Made by a program: the position numbers and the translations under genes. A DNA stretch of 20,992 nt, taken from the IMG/VR virus record IMGVR_UViG_3300000101_000235, positions 1 through 20,992 of that record; one strand, given 5' to 3'. This document shows positions 1-7,412 of the stretch, piece by piece. Source of the DNA: a virus. Numbering within the stretch: the first letter of the stretch is position 1; each line of letters begins with the position of its first letter. Below the pieces are notes generated by a model. The model was not told the DNA's origin. It was given only the letters and a program-made list of their open reading frames with translations, and ran no database searches.

Positions 1-422
1 TCCATCCAACGCAATACACCATCTCTTTTCTTTTGTGCTTTAGGACAATTAGGATCTTTCCAATCGCCTTCCCAAACACCTTTACCAATTTGGAAACCAC
101 CTGAGTCACCTAATAACCAAGTGTTTTCTCTATCTCTATTACGCACCATATCTTCTTTAGGCACAATCTTATTTGTATCTAAGTCAGCATGTCCTGCAGA
201 ATAGAGTGTCCACTTATAAGTGAACGCTCCTTCTTTTGCATTAAGATAGTTAAGACTTTCTACACCACTATTCCAATTAGCAGGAATACGATCATCTTCA
301 ATGTAAGGACCTTTAACAGGATCAGGAAAGCGTTGCTTACCTACATATGTTGCATAGAAGCCGCTCAATGCTGGCAAAAAGTGTGCGTAATCGTTCTGTG
401 TCGCTGTTAAATCCTTATTCAT
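1..422 (-). CDS. TGT/DpdA-like transglycosylase, 5' part only (runs off left edge)
   Basis: An open frame starts at ATG 422-420 and stays open for 140 codons to the window edge, so the C-terminal part is missing. The start overlaps the clamp stop codon (TAATG). Around residues 102-107 it reads DSGGFQ, preceded by WLLG and followed by IGKGVWEGDW. DSGGFQ is the signature of the tRNA-guanine transglycosylase superfamily; its Asp acts in base exchange. In that superfamily, bacterial Tgt and archaeal enzymes exchange guanine in tRNA, while phage DpdA proteins place 7-deazaguanines in DNA. The family rests on this motif and on the context. The choice between tRNA and DNA as substrate is inference: a phage replication operon favours DpdA. 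The TIM-barrel remainder, the second catalytic Asp and any zinc ligands lie outside the window. Confidence 0.62.
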   Translation of the reverse strand, partial: MNKDLTATQNDYAHFLPALSGFYATYVGKQRFPDPVKGPYIEDDRIPANWNSGVESLNYLNAKEGAFTYKWTLYSAGHADLDTNKIVPKEDMVRNRDRENTWLLGDSGGFQIGKGVWEGDWKDPNCPKAQKKRDGVLRWM

Positions 423-1150
423 TATTTGCTCTGTGCTGGAAGAATATAATCGTATTTGACCATACCGCTATCAACGCTGATCATCATAGCACCTTGGTCA
501 CTAATGCTCATTGTAGCATCACCGTCTAAGCCTAAAATTGCTTGTACTTGTGCTACTGGCCAACTCCATGTATGTGCGAGTGTGCCTTCGATACCGTGTT
601 GGAATACAAACTCACCTGCGTGTGTACTTGCATCACCAAAACTAAACACTAAGTTACTGTCTGTAGTTTTAACATTAAACGTAGGCTCTTCTGTATGCGC
701 CGCACTCATTAACTTCATACGTGCAATACTTGCCATACTTGGTTGAAATGTTACAGCCCAGCTTGCACCTTTAAACTTAACAGTTTTCAACTTCTCTTCA
801 ATAATAGCTTTGTTCATAAAGCGATAATCGTTTTCAAAGTCGCCAGCTGCATTTTCAAAGTGAATATGCGTAGGAATAGTTTCTCCGTTGCGCTCTGCTT
901 GTACTACATCAATCTTAGCATCTTTTTGATACTCAGGATTTTTTAGATGTAGTGCTAACTTATCTAAGTTAGGCATACCAAACGTACCTGTAAACTCTGC
1001 TACAGGTGCATGTGTTGCCGCACTTAAAATAACTGAGCGATCTTCTGCCATTGAGTCAATAGCTGTTGCTTCATCATTACTTACTTTTACTAAAGCTAAA
1101 AAGCCTAGTGAATGTGTGTGTGCAACGATGTCTTGTAAAATGTCTTTCAT
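422..1150 (-). CDS. 45: Sliding clamp, gp45-type DNA polymerase accessory protein
   Basis: The 242-aa product is close to T4 gp45 (228 aa). It is mixed alpha/beta and ends ISVDSGMVKYDYILPAQSK, a final strand resembling the last strand of PCNA and beta-type clamps. A central stretch (FKGASWAVTFQPSMASIARM) and the repeated half-domain pattern also fit a clamp. A clamp of this type trimerises around DNA and tethers gp43; in T4 it also activates late transcription. The start is ATG 1150, overlapping the SDR stop (ATGA) behind GGAGAA. Similarity to T4 gp45 itself is weak by eye, so the call rests on resemblance to marine T4-like clamps, length and replication context. No clamp-loader gene (gp44/gp62) is visible in the window. 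Confidence 0.68.
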   Translation of the reverse strand: MKDILQDIVAHTHSLGFLALVKVSNDEATAIDSMAEDRSVILSAATHAPVAEFTGTFGMPNLDKLALHLKNPEYQKDAKIDVVQAERNGETIPTHIHFENAAGDFENDYRFMNKAIIEEKLKTVKFKGASWAVTFQPSMASIARMKLMSAAHTEEPTFNVKTTDSNLVFSFGDASTHAGEFVFQHGIEGTLAHTWSWPVAQVQAILGLDGDATMSISDQGAMMISVDSGMVKYDYILPAQSK

Positions 1151-1896
1151 AAAGTTTCTCCTATTTCAAGTTTTATTATATTATCATTTGTCAAAGAAGT
1201 CAAGTAGTTTTCTACACTATATTTAGGTTTAAAGCCAAGTGACTTAATTTTTTCCATACTAGCACAAGTCCAATTGCGTTCATATGGGGTATTTAGGCGG
1301 ACAGGAACATTTGGAGCAAAGTCTGACACTTTATAAGGATGTCCAGTTCCAATATCAATGGTACCTAAATATTTACTATTCATACATAGCTGTATTGCAT
1401 TACAAAGATCTTCAATGTGTATAAAGTCTCTGTAATGTGTTGTTGTATATTCTAGTTCGTTATCGATAAGTTTTTGTAAAAACATACCTGGTCTTGGCGT
1501 ACTTGAATATACAGTGTGAAAACGCATACCTAATGTATTAGGATAACGTTCTGCAGCTTCTTCCATACAATACTTAGATGCTGCATAAGGGTTTAAATCG
1601 GGCTCATAGACGCTACTAGAGCTTGCATAAAGCACTCTTGTGTCAGGATAACGTGCAAACAAGCGTTTACTTACTTCTACGTTATTACGCCAGTATCCTG
1701 CAGGGTCGTTAATACTTTCACGTACTCCACTTTTACCTGCTAGGTGTATAATTAAATCAAATTCTTCTTTAAGTTCAATGTCGTATAAGTCTTGTCCGTC
1801 TTGTAGATCAAATCCAACTACACTATGATCTTTAGTCAGTTTTCGTAACAAGTTACTTCCTATAAAACCTCTATGTCCCGTTAACATAATTTTCAT
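1147..1896 (-). CDS. NAD(P)-dependent sugar epimerase/dehydratase (extended SDR, short form)
   Basis: The 249-aa protein has a Rossmann nucleotide-binding start (GHRGFIGS, residues 7-14), a Ser run at 92-95 (ASSSSVYE) and the catalytic pair Tyr104/Lys108 (YAASK). RDFIHIEDLCNAI (156-168) is the usual segment near the sugar-binding lobe. This places it among nucleotide-sugar epimerases and dehydratases. It is shorter than typical members (about 310 aa): the stretch between the Ser run and YAASK is compressed and the C-terminal lobe reduced, so substrate class cannot be read. It overlaps the oxygenase upstream (ATGA, SD AAGGAA) and the clamp downstream. With the cytidylyltransferase and phosphomannomutase-like genes it suggests activated-sugar synthesis. 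Confidence 0.85.
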   Translation of the reverse strand: MKIMLTGHRGFIGSNLLRKLTKDHSVVGFDLQDGQDLYDIELKEEFDLIIHLAGKSGVRESINDPAGYWRNNVEVSKRLFARYPDTRVLYASSSSVYEPDLNPYAASKYCMEEAAERYPNTLGMRFHTVYSSTPRPGMFLQKLIDNELEYTTTHYRDFIHIEDLCNAIQLCMNSKYLGTIDIGTGHPYKVSDFAPNVPVRLNTPYERNWTCASMEKIKSLGFKPKYSVENYLTSLTNDNIIKLEIGETL

Positions 1897-2447
1897 TTTG
1901 TTTCCTTTTCTATAAATGTTGAAATAGAGAATCTAAATTTAGGACCAATTCTACTTGGACCGTTAAATCTATGTACTAATTCACCATTAAACTTTATCAT
2001 CCTATTTGGAGTATATGGAGAAGTGTATATTATTTCTTTTCCGTGGCTATCGTAAAAGAATGTCTCTCCTCCCCAACCATCTTTCCATTCATTATTCACA
2101 TAATACAATATAACATCTTGATTGTTATGTGTATGAACGGTGTGAGAATCATATGTTGTATCACAGTTTACTACAGTTTGTACAATCTTACTTTCGTTTA
2201 TTTCTGCAAACGGCTCGCTTGTAGCAAGAGGGTTTAAAAAGTCATTTAAACTTTGATCTCTTTTTCTATTAGCCCACATATCTTTTGTTATACGACTGTG
2301 TAAAAAACTTTCTTTTTCGTTAAAACTATCTTCCCATCCTATAAAGTAAGGAACTTTAGTACAATTTAACATTATGCTTTTATTTAGATCCCAATCAAAC
2401 ACTTCGTCATATATTGTAATTTCAGGATGTGGATTAGATACTATCAT
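1893..2447 (-). CDS. 2OG-Fe(II) oxygenase (prolyl-4-hydroxylase-like)
   Basis: The 184-aa protein has a double-stranded beta-helix pattern. There is a proximal His cluster (H102, H105, H107), then LYYVN and GGETFF (126-131), then a distal His at 159 (GELVHRF) and Arg172 (KFRFSIS), which would bind 2-oxoglutarate. Such enzymes hydroxylate proteins, small molecules or nucleic-acid bases using Fe(II), O2 and 2-oxoglutarate. The usual HxD carboxylate is not obvious next to the proximal His; HTH stands there instead. The start chosen is ATG 2447, which overlaps the upstream stop (ATGA) behind GGGAG; in-frame ATGs at 2462 and 2513 lie inside the upstream gene. Substrate is unknown. Confidence 0.78.
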   Translation of the reverse strand: MIVSNPHPEITIYDEVFDWDLNKSIMLNCTKVPYFIGWEDSFNEKESFLHSRITKDMWANRKRDQSLNDFLNPLATSEPFAEINESKIVQTVVNCDTTYDSHTVHTHNNQDVILYYVNNEWKDGWGGETFFYDSHGKEIIYTSPYTPNRMIKFNGELVHRFNGPSRIGPKFRFSISTFIEKETK

Positions 2448-3139
2448 TTTAATAACTCCCATGTATGTTTCCAATCCTTTACTTGGTGTGTAGAACTGTT
2501 TCCTCTTTCCCATAAAACTTTTTTTAAAGGATAGTCGTTACCTTGTGGATCCATTCTATCTCCGTAAAAGTGTAACGTATCGTCGATATCAAAATCATAA
2601 ATGATTTGACTCTTGTCTGATCCTCTAGGGGCAATATCAATACCTGTTTCGCCACCTGCCTTAGCATCTAATTCAGGAAAGCGGAAGTTAAACTGTGCCA
2701 CAATGTGTTTGCGTTCTAGGTTGTTTTCATCCCATTGAACATATAATTTACGTTCACCTAGTGTAGCATTACGCCCTACAACACTAAAATTAACCATACC
2801 TGATCGTTCTTCAATATGTAGACCTGTGCGTAATGGAAATTTACTTTCTTCTAGTTTATTTTCTAACCAGGATTTGACCTGTAAAGGAATTTTCCAATTG
2901 TCTACTTTAATTTGTCTACTACCTTCCCAAACATCACCACCGGAACAGTTGTAAACACGTTTACATCTATTGTATATCTTTTCACCTATTTGTTCGATAG
3001 TTTTAGGTCTATCGCTACCGGTAATTAGATAAACATCATTAGCTAAACAAAAGTTTTCAAAAAACTGTTCAAACTCTTTATCTATTAATCCACGGCTCGG
3101 TGTTAATGTGCCGTCTACATCAAATATAAATTTATTCAC
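2444..3139 (-). CDS. Eukaryote-type phosphomannomutase-like HAD protein
   Basis: The 231-aa protein starts with the HAD nucleophile motif FDVDGT (residues 6-11; D7 and D9). It continues with TGSDRPKT (40-47), GMVNFSVVGRNATLGER (114-130), GETGIDIAPRGSDKSQ (163-178) and FYGDRMDPQGND (191-202). This order and spacing match the HAD-fold phosphomannomutase family typical of eukaryotes (human PMM1/PMM2, about 246-262 aa), not the unrelated bacterial alpha-phosphohexomutases. Expected chemistry is interconversion of mannose-6-P and mannose-1-P, or a related sugar-phosphate phosphatase or mutase. The start is GTG 3139, overlapping the cytidylyltransferase end by 8 nt behind GGAGAAGAG. A longer frame to 3259 exists, but its extra N-terminus would lie inside the upstream gene. 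Confidence 0.85.
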   Translation of the reverse strand: MNKFIFDVDGTLTPSRGLIDKEFEQFFENFCLANDVYLITGSDRPKTIEQIGEKIYNRCKRVYNCSGGDVWEGSRQIKVDNWKIPLQVKSWLENKLEESKFPLRTGLHIEERSGMVNFSVVGRNATLGERKLYVQWDENNLERKHIVAQFNFRFPELDAKAGGETGIDIAPRGSDKSQIIYDFDIDDTLHFYGDRMDPQGNDYPLKKVLWERGNSSTHQVKDWKHTWELLK

Positions 3140-3536
3140 AAACTCTTCTCCGAAGATCACTTGAACTAAAACGGTGATCTCTTTTATTAAAATGTAATTC
3201 AATATCACGCTTACGACAAATGTCTTTGCCTGTAAAGTCTTTGTCGCGATATTCTTCACCTAGTATACGTACATCAATTGGGTACATACTAAGGATGTCT
3301 TCTAAATCAGTTTCTGTTCCGTATGGAATAATTTCATCCACATATTCAACACCTTTTAATTGGGTGTAGCGTTCCACTACAGTCTGTATAGGTGCGTTCT
3401 TTTCTTTCCTATCCATACTAGGATCAACTTGCAATCCGCATATAAGATAATCACATTGTTCCTTTGCTTCACGCAACATAATTACGTGTCCTGCGTGTAA
3501 TAAGTCAAAAGTGCTACAGGTAAATCCTACCTTCAT
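3132..3536 (-). CDS. Glycerol-3-phosphate cytidylyltransferase-like (TagD-type) nucleotidyltransferase
   Basis: The 134-aa protein has the normal length of TagD (about 130 aa). It opens GFTCSTFDLLHAGH, whose HAGH (14-17) is the HxGH nucleotide-binding motif. RYTQLKGVEYVDEIIP and the late FSSSDLRRR match the conserved Arg/Val-Asp-Glu and I-S-T-T helix motifs of the family. The reaction would be CTP plus a phosphorylated alcohol or sugar giving a CDP-activated product. The true substrate could be glycerol-3-P, a heptose phosphate or something else. It starts at ATG 3536 inside the stop of the upstream oxygenase (ATGA) and overlaps the phosphomannomutase-like gene downstream, so the two activating enzymes are translationally linked. 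Confidence 0.85.
   Translation of the reverse strand: MKVGFTCSTFDLLHAGHVIMLREAKEQCDYLICGLQVDPSMDRKEKNAPIQTVVERYTQLKGVEYVDEIIPYGTETDLEDILSMYPIDVRILGEEYRDKDFTGKDICRKRDIELHFNKRDHRFSSSDLRRRVCE
3143..3151 (-). promoter_or_regulatory. Shine-Dalgarno deciding the GTG start of the PMM-like gene
   Basis: GGAGAAGAG lies 3 nt before GTG 3139, inside the end of the cytidylyltransferase gene. It supports the short 231-aa form over the 271-aa reading that would begin at 3259. Confidence 0.75.
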
Positions 3537-4144
3537 GTTGCTAATCCGTAATTGAAACTAATGCTGTATCTATTTTTTGTTGAATTATTCATAGTAATTT
3601 TATGAGGTATCCAAGCACTAAACAAATATAAATCACTTGTTGCACTAACATATCTTGCTTCGGGCTTGTTAAATGGAGTGTGGGCACTTTTTACAAAGTC
3701 CGGCATATGTAATGCACTTGTGTCTTTACGTTCAAAAACGATGTCACCTTGATCTAGTTCAGGATCACATTCAACATAGTAAACTCCGCTGAATAATGCT
3801 CCCATTTGATCTGCATGGTGTAAATGTGTATGTACTGGATTTTCAACTCCTGGTGGATTTTCGTTTATCCATATATTCAAAAGATGCATTGGCATTAACC
3901 CAACTTCATTACATATTTTATGTATATCATTTGTAATTATGTCAGTAAGTTTCTTTAATTCTAAACACTCTTCTACATTAAGATCTGCTACTTTCCATGG
4001 ACGATCATCTATATGCAAAGCTCTAAGCATTGCTTTTTCTTTTAAAACACTTTGAGCATAGTCTTTTATAATAGTATTATCTACTTCTTTTACATCGCCG
4101 GTCCAAACATAATCCGGAAACCATAAATCTCTACCATCAATCAT
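3533..4144 (-). CDS. 2OG-Fe(II) oxygenase of the phage SGVYYV type
   Basis: The 203-aa protein has the pattern of a 2OG-Fe(II) oxygenase family common in T4-like marine phages: NIWIN (90-94), HTH (105-107), then FSGVYYVE (118-125), GDIVFER, then FSAWIPHKI with the distal His at 181, and NRYSISFNY with the 2OG-binding Arg at 192. The proximal histidines and H181 would hold iron. Substrate is unknown. It differs in sequence from the second oxygenase at 1893-2447, so the two are not a recent duplication. The start chosen is ATG 4144, which overlaps the MazG stop (ATGA) and has GGAG upstream; a GTG at 4159 in the same frame is the alternative. Confidence 0.82.
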   Translation of the reverse strand: MIDGRDLWFPDYVWTGDVKEVDNTIIKDYAQSVLKEKAMLRALHIDDRPWKVADLNVEECLELKKLTDIITNDIHKICNEVGLMPMHLLNIWINENPPGVENPVHTHLHHADQMGALFSGVYYVECDPELDQGDIVFERKDTSALHMPDFVKSAHTPFNKPEARYVSATSDLYLFSAWIPHKITMNNSTKNRYSISFNYGLAT

Positions 4145-4419
4145 ACTAATGTACTCCACTTCTTAAGTTTTTCTTTTTTATATTCAACCCTTTTTTGTAG
4201 GTCGTCCCACTTAACTACATCATTGTCGACCATTAACCCTATCATACATAATACATCACCTACTTCTTCAGTAAGTTTTTTAATCTGTTCGTCATCTGCT
4301 TGATCAAGTGTTTTGTATTTTCGCATTATTTTTGAACAACGTTGTGTAAGTTCTCCACACTCTTCCATTGTGATACACATTAACTGTTGTAAATGGTTTA
4401 TAGGACTATTTTTTAACAT
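4141..4419 (-). CDS. mazG: MazG-like nucleotide pyrophosphohydrolase
   Basis: The 92-aa all-helical protein carries EECGE (19-23) and EEVGD (51-55), the EExxE...ExxD metal-binding pattern of the MazG/dUTPase-like all-alpha NTP pyrophosphohydrolases. These hydrolyse (d)NTPs to (d)NMP and PPi; in phages they have been proposed to clean up nucleotide pools or alter ppGpp signalling. It is a single-domain form, much shorter than E. coli MazG (about 263 aa). The start is ATG 4419, behind GGGAG and overlapping the cupin gene by 14 nt. An in-frame extension to 4500 lies wholly inside the cupin gene and is rejected. Confidence 0.85.
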   Translation of the reverse strand: MLKNSPINHLQQLMCITMEECGELTQRCSKIMRKYKTLDQADDEQIKKLTEEVGDVLCMIGLMVDNDVVKWDDLQKRVEYKKEKLKKWSTLV

Positions 4420-4741
4420 GTCTACTCCCGTCAAATACGCATACAAAATATAATTCTTCGTGCATGCCTGCGTGTACACGATGGAATACACCATCCTCAA
4501 TTAGAACAACATCACCCGGCTCAACTTTGATCATTTCTTCGTCAAGTTCCATTTTGCCTGTGCCTTCAATAAAATAATATACTTCTTCTTGTCCAGCATG
4601 TGAATGTCCACTTGTTGCTTTACGCGGCTGTAATCGTGTACTGCTTACAACAAGATTGTTTAGAGATGTATTATCCTTAACAATATATCGTTCATCTTGT
4701 TTAACAACTTCACCACCTATATCACTTATGCTAACTTTCAT
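4406..4741 (-). CDS. Small single-domain cupin
   Basis: The 111-aa protein has both cupin motifs. Motif 1 is SGHSHAGQEEVYYFIEG, whose HxH (46 and 48) and following Glu bind metal. Motif 2 is PGDVVLIEDGVFHRV, with its His. It is therefore likely a metal-binding beta-barrel. Small cupins of this kind include sugar-phosphate isomerases, dioxygenases and ligand sensors; none can be picked from sequence alone. Context (TagD-like, PMM-like and SDR genes) favours sugar metabolism. The start is ATG 4741, 1 nt after the polymerase stop and behind GGAGAG. A frame extension to 4771 lies within the polymerase gene and lacks such a site. Confidence 0.82.
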   Translation of the reverse strand: MKVSISDIGGEVVKQDERYIVKDNTSLNNLVVSSTRLQPRKATSGHSHAGQEEVYYFIEGTGKMELDEEMIKVEPGDVVLIEDGVFHRVHAGMHEELYFVCVFDGSRHVKK

Positions 4742-4742
4742 A

Positions 4743-7412
4743 TTACTCTCCGAATTCAAACAAACTACCAAATGTAGTATTTTGTTTTGTGTCCTCTAGT
4801 GGATAGTTGAGCACACCAATTAAGTTGTCTAGTTTGTTATCAATAATTGTAGATGCCATAGCCGCATCGTCAAATGGTAACTCTTTGAACCAGTCTGGAA
4901 TACGTAGTTCGTCCGTCGGATACGCAACACTTGTATACCCTAGTGGGTTCTGTTTAAGTTTGCAAACAATAACTTTCATACCATCTACAACCTCTTGCGA
5001 ATACTTGTCTCCGTTCATACGTTTAAGTGTATTCCAATTAATACTTGCTCTTACGTGTCCAGGCATGTTTGCTTTGCCTAGTTTTTCTTCAAGACGCTGA
5101 TAGTGTCCAACTTTGTTTGCACGTTTAGGTGAACCTTTCTCCCAACCAGGACGATCACTAAACTCCTTACGGAATGTTGTAATACGATCAAGTATGTCTT
5201 TTTGCGGTTTATCAGTGAGTACCATTAGTAGTAGCTCGCTCAAGAACTCTTGCATAAACACAGGAGTATCTGATCTACGCAAGTCTAAGCCCATTGCTTT
5301 TACTTTGCCTGCTTTGCCATCTCCGTCACTTCTAAATCCTTCAATATCATATACTAGTGCCGCATAACGTTTCTTAGTAATAAACAATCCGCTTTCAGCA
5401 ACAATTTCTCTACCTGCCGCAATAACGTCTGATCTACTTTTAGGACAATGAAATGCATCTTGCATAAATCCAGGAAATGTTTCATTAGCCGCTTCACATA
5501 CTTGATCATACAATTTAATTACGTTATCTTTATCCCAAGGAATACTACCTTTATCGATTTGTTCTTTTAGTATAGGGTATCCACTAAAGTAACAACTATC
5601 TGTATCACCATAAATCATTGCTTCACCAACATGATCATAAGTACCTGTAATAACTTTGTTAACTTCAGCACTCATATGCTTAACAATAGTTCTACCTGTT
5701 AGTGTAGTCGACTGTCCAATACGCTTGTCAAAGAATCTACAACCTGGATTAAGGATAGCACCATACAAACTGTTTAAGTTAATCTTCTTAACCAGCTGTC
5801 GCTTGTCCCAGTATTCAATTTCAATTGCATTACCTGCATCTTTTGCTTTTTTAAGTTGTGCTTGTAGTTCTTTACGTTCACTGTACCAACGCTTTAGGAT
5901 ACCAGGAATAACACCTTCAAACTCTGTTGTAAAGATAGTACCATTACTACTAAGCATCCAAGGTTGATTACTATCAAAAATTACTTTGTATATTTCAGCA
6001 CCACTTAGTATATCACTTCCACCTGATTCCCAATCAATTGTTAATGAAACATCTCGTTTTTGTTCCATAACCGCTTCGTACTCTTCTGTACTAAAACGTC
6101 CTTCCCAACTGCCTGCAAATGACTTCTTCTTTAGTGTCATATCTTCATGCACACGACTGTCACTAATATCAGGACGTATTTGTCCTATGATAGTTTCAGG
6201 CGCCATGTTTAATGCACGAATTACACTTGGATATAGTGAATTCAAATCCATAGATCCAATCCACTTGTGTAAGCCTTTTTTTGGAAATGCAACATAAGCA
6301 CCTGCGGCTTGTGTTGATTCATCGTCATATCTTTTACGATTAGGAACTTGTAAGCCTCTATTCCATGCTTCATTAACAATCGCTTGCTCTGTAACAGCAA
6401 CAGCACCCATAGTGGTCTGTAGCAAAACAGTATTTGCATGTGCTAGTTCGTTACTAAGATCAATAAACCTTAGCTTTTTGTCCAGCTTGTCCAGTAGTGC
6501 GGTATCTTGTATGTTGTATTCGATGAACTTTCTAAAGTCATTGTTGTACAATTGATCCAAAGTGCCTTCATAAGGAACCTTGTTCTCGCCAACTTCGATT
6601 TCGCCAATGGCATCAAGTCTATATGTGTGTCTTTCTTCATATGTGTATTTACGATATAAATTCAAACTATCTAAATGCACTCTGCCTATTAGGTCAAAGG
6701 TTTGAGCTGTTTTACCAAACTTCTCATACTCACGTTTCTTAGGTAACTGTCCCCACAAACAGAATCTACGTGTGTCATCTTTGCTTAGTACACGACTTGT
6801 CCTGTTTACAGTATACGGAATATCATAACCTTCACTGTTCCAACCTGACAAAATATCAGCGTCTTCAATTAGTGTTAAGAAAGTGTCAATCATTTCACCT
6901 TCTTTTTCAAATAACATTACGTTTTCAATGCCTTCTAGTGTTTTCTTTGCTTCGTCCATAGTAAGTGTCTTAGGCGGAACTGCTAAACACACCATTGTTT
7001 CAAGCCATTGCAAGTAAACAGATATAGATGTAATAGGCATAAAGGGATCACTTGGGTCAGCAAAGCCACGCTCTGGATCAAAGTCAGTCTCAATATCAAA
7101 GAACGCAATGTTTAGTTTGGGTGCATCTTGATTAAGATAGTTTTCACTCAAACATTGGAATATAGGATTAATATCACTTTCAAAAAGTTTTTTATCTCTG
7201 TTAATAGCAACTTCCTTACGAAAATCCTTTGTACTTTTGCAAACAATACGTGTTAGTGGATCTCCATAAACACTTTTGTACTTGCCTCGTTGATCTTCAT
7301 GATAAAAAGTATATTTTGCTTGGTATTCTCTGAAATCTCTTTTTCCATCTTTACGTTCAACAACTCGGATAATATCACTGTCTCTGTCAAAATGTGCGTC
7401 TACGTAACTCAT
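4743..7412 (-). CDS. 43: DNA polymerase, family B (gp43)
   Basis: The 889-aa protein matches T4 gp43 (898 aa) in size and motif order. The exonuclease domain has Exo I FDIETD (D106, E108), Exo II around GWNSEGYD (190-197) and Exo III YNIQD (299-303). The polymerase domain has motif A MDLNSLYPS (388-396), motif B KKINLNSLYG (542-551), motif C YGDTDS (601-606) and the KKRY element (680-683). All catalytic acids are present, so both proofreading and synthesis should work. The C-terminus ends FGSLFEFGE, resembling the clamp-binding tail of RB69/T4 polymerase. It is uninterrupted: no intein or split. The start ATG 7412 overlaps the upstream stop (ATGA) behind AGGAA. It replicates the phage chromosome with the clamp encoded downstream. 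Confidence 0.97.
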   Translation of the reverse strand: MSYVDAHFDRDSDIIRVVERKDGKRDFREYQAKYTFYHEDQRGKYKSVYGDPLTRIVCKSTKDFRKEVAINRDKKLFESDINPIFQCLSENYLNQDAPKLNIAFFDIETDFDPERGFADPSDPFMPITSISVYLQWLETMVCLAVPPKTLTMDEAKKTLEGIENVMLFEKEGEMIDTFLTLIEDADILSGWNSEGYDIPYTVNRTSRVLSKDDTRRFCLWGQLPKKREYEKFGKTAQTFDLIGRVHLDSLNLYRKYTYEERHTYRLDAIGEIEVGENKVPYEGTLDQLYNNDFRKFIEYNIQDTALLDKLDKKLRFIDLSNELAHANTVLLQTTMGAVAVTEQAIVNEAWNRGLQVPNRKRYDDESTQAAGAYVAFPKKGLHKWIGSMDLNSLYPSVIRALNMAPETIIGQIRPDISDSRVHEDMTLKKKSFAGSWEGRFSTEEYEAVMEQKRDVSLTIDWESGGSDILSGAEIYKVIFDSNQPWMLSSNGTIFTTEFEGVIPGILKRWYSERKELQAQLKKAKDAGNAIEIEYWDKRQLVKKINLNSLYGAILNPGCRFFDKRIGQSTTLTGRTIVKHMSAEVNKVITGTYDHVGEAMIYGDTDSCYFSGYPILKEQIDKGSIPWDKDNVIKLYDQVCEAANETFPGFMQDAFHCPKSRSDVIAAGREIVAESGLFITKKRYAALVYDIEGFRSDGDGKAGKVKAMGLDLRRSDTPVFMQEFLSELLLMVLTDKPQKDILDRITTFRKEFSDRPGWEKGSPKRANKVGHYQRLEEKLGKANMPGHVRASINWNTLKRMNGDKYSQEVVDGMKVIVCKLKQNPLGYTSVAYPTDELRIPDWFKELPFDDAAMASTIIDNKLDNLIGVLNYPLEDTKQNTTFGSLFEFGE
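4746..4751 (-). promoter_or_regulatory. Shine-Dalgarno of the cupin gene
   Basis: GGAGAG lies 4 nt before ATG 4741 and overlaps the end of the polymerase gene. It decides the 4741 start over the in-frame upstream start at 4771. Confidence 0.8.

Noticed and set aside
456-746. Plus-strand open frames opposite the clamp (also 4807-5100, 5656-5967, 17000-17314 and others)
   Set aside because: They are antisense to strongly supported minus-strand genes, lack ribosome sites and give low-complexity Ser/Leu-rich products.
1175-1194. TTGACA and TATAAT upstream of the clamp gene
   Set aside because: The spacer is only 8 nt and both lie inside the SDR coding region; not a workable sigma70 promoter.
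3137-3259. Upstream extension of the PMM-like frame to 3259
   Set aside because: It lies inside the cytidylyltransferase gene, adds no family-like residues, and the GTG at 3139 has an excellent SD.
4420-4500. Longer MazG frame starting at 4500
   Set aside because: The added 27 residues overlap the cupin gene and do not look like MazG; ATG 4419 has GGGAG.
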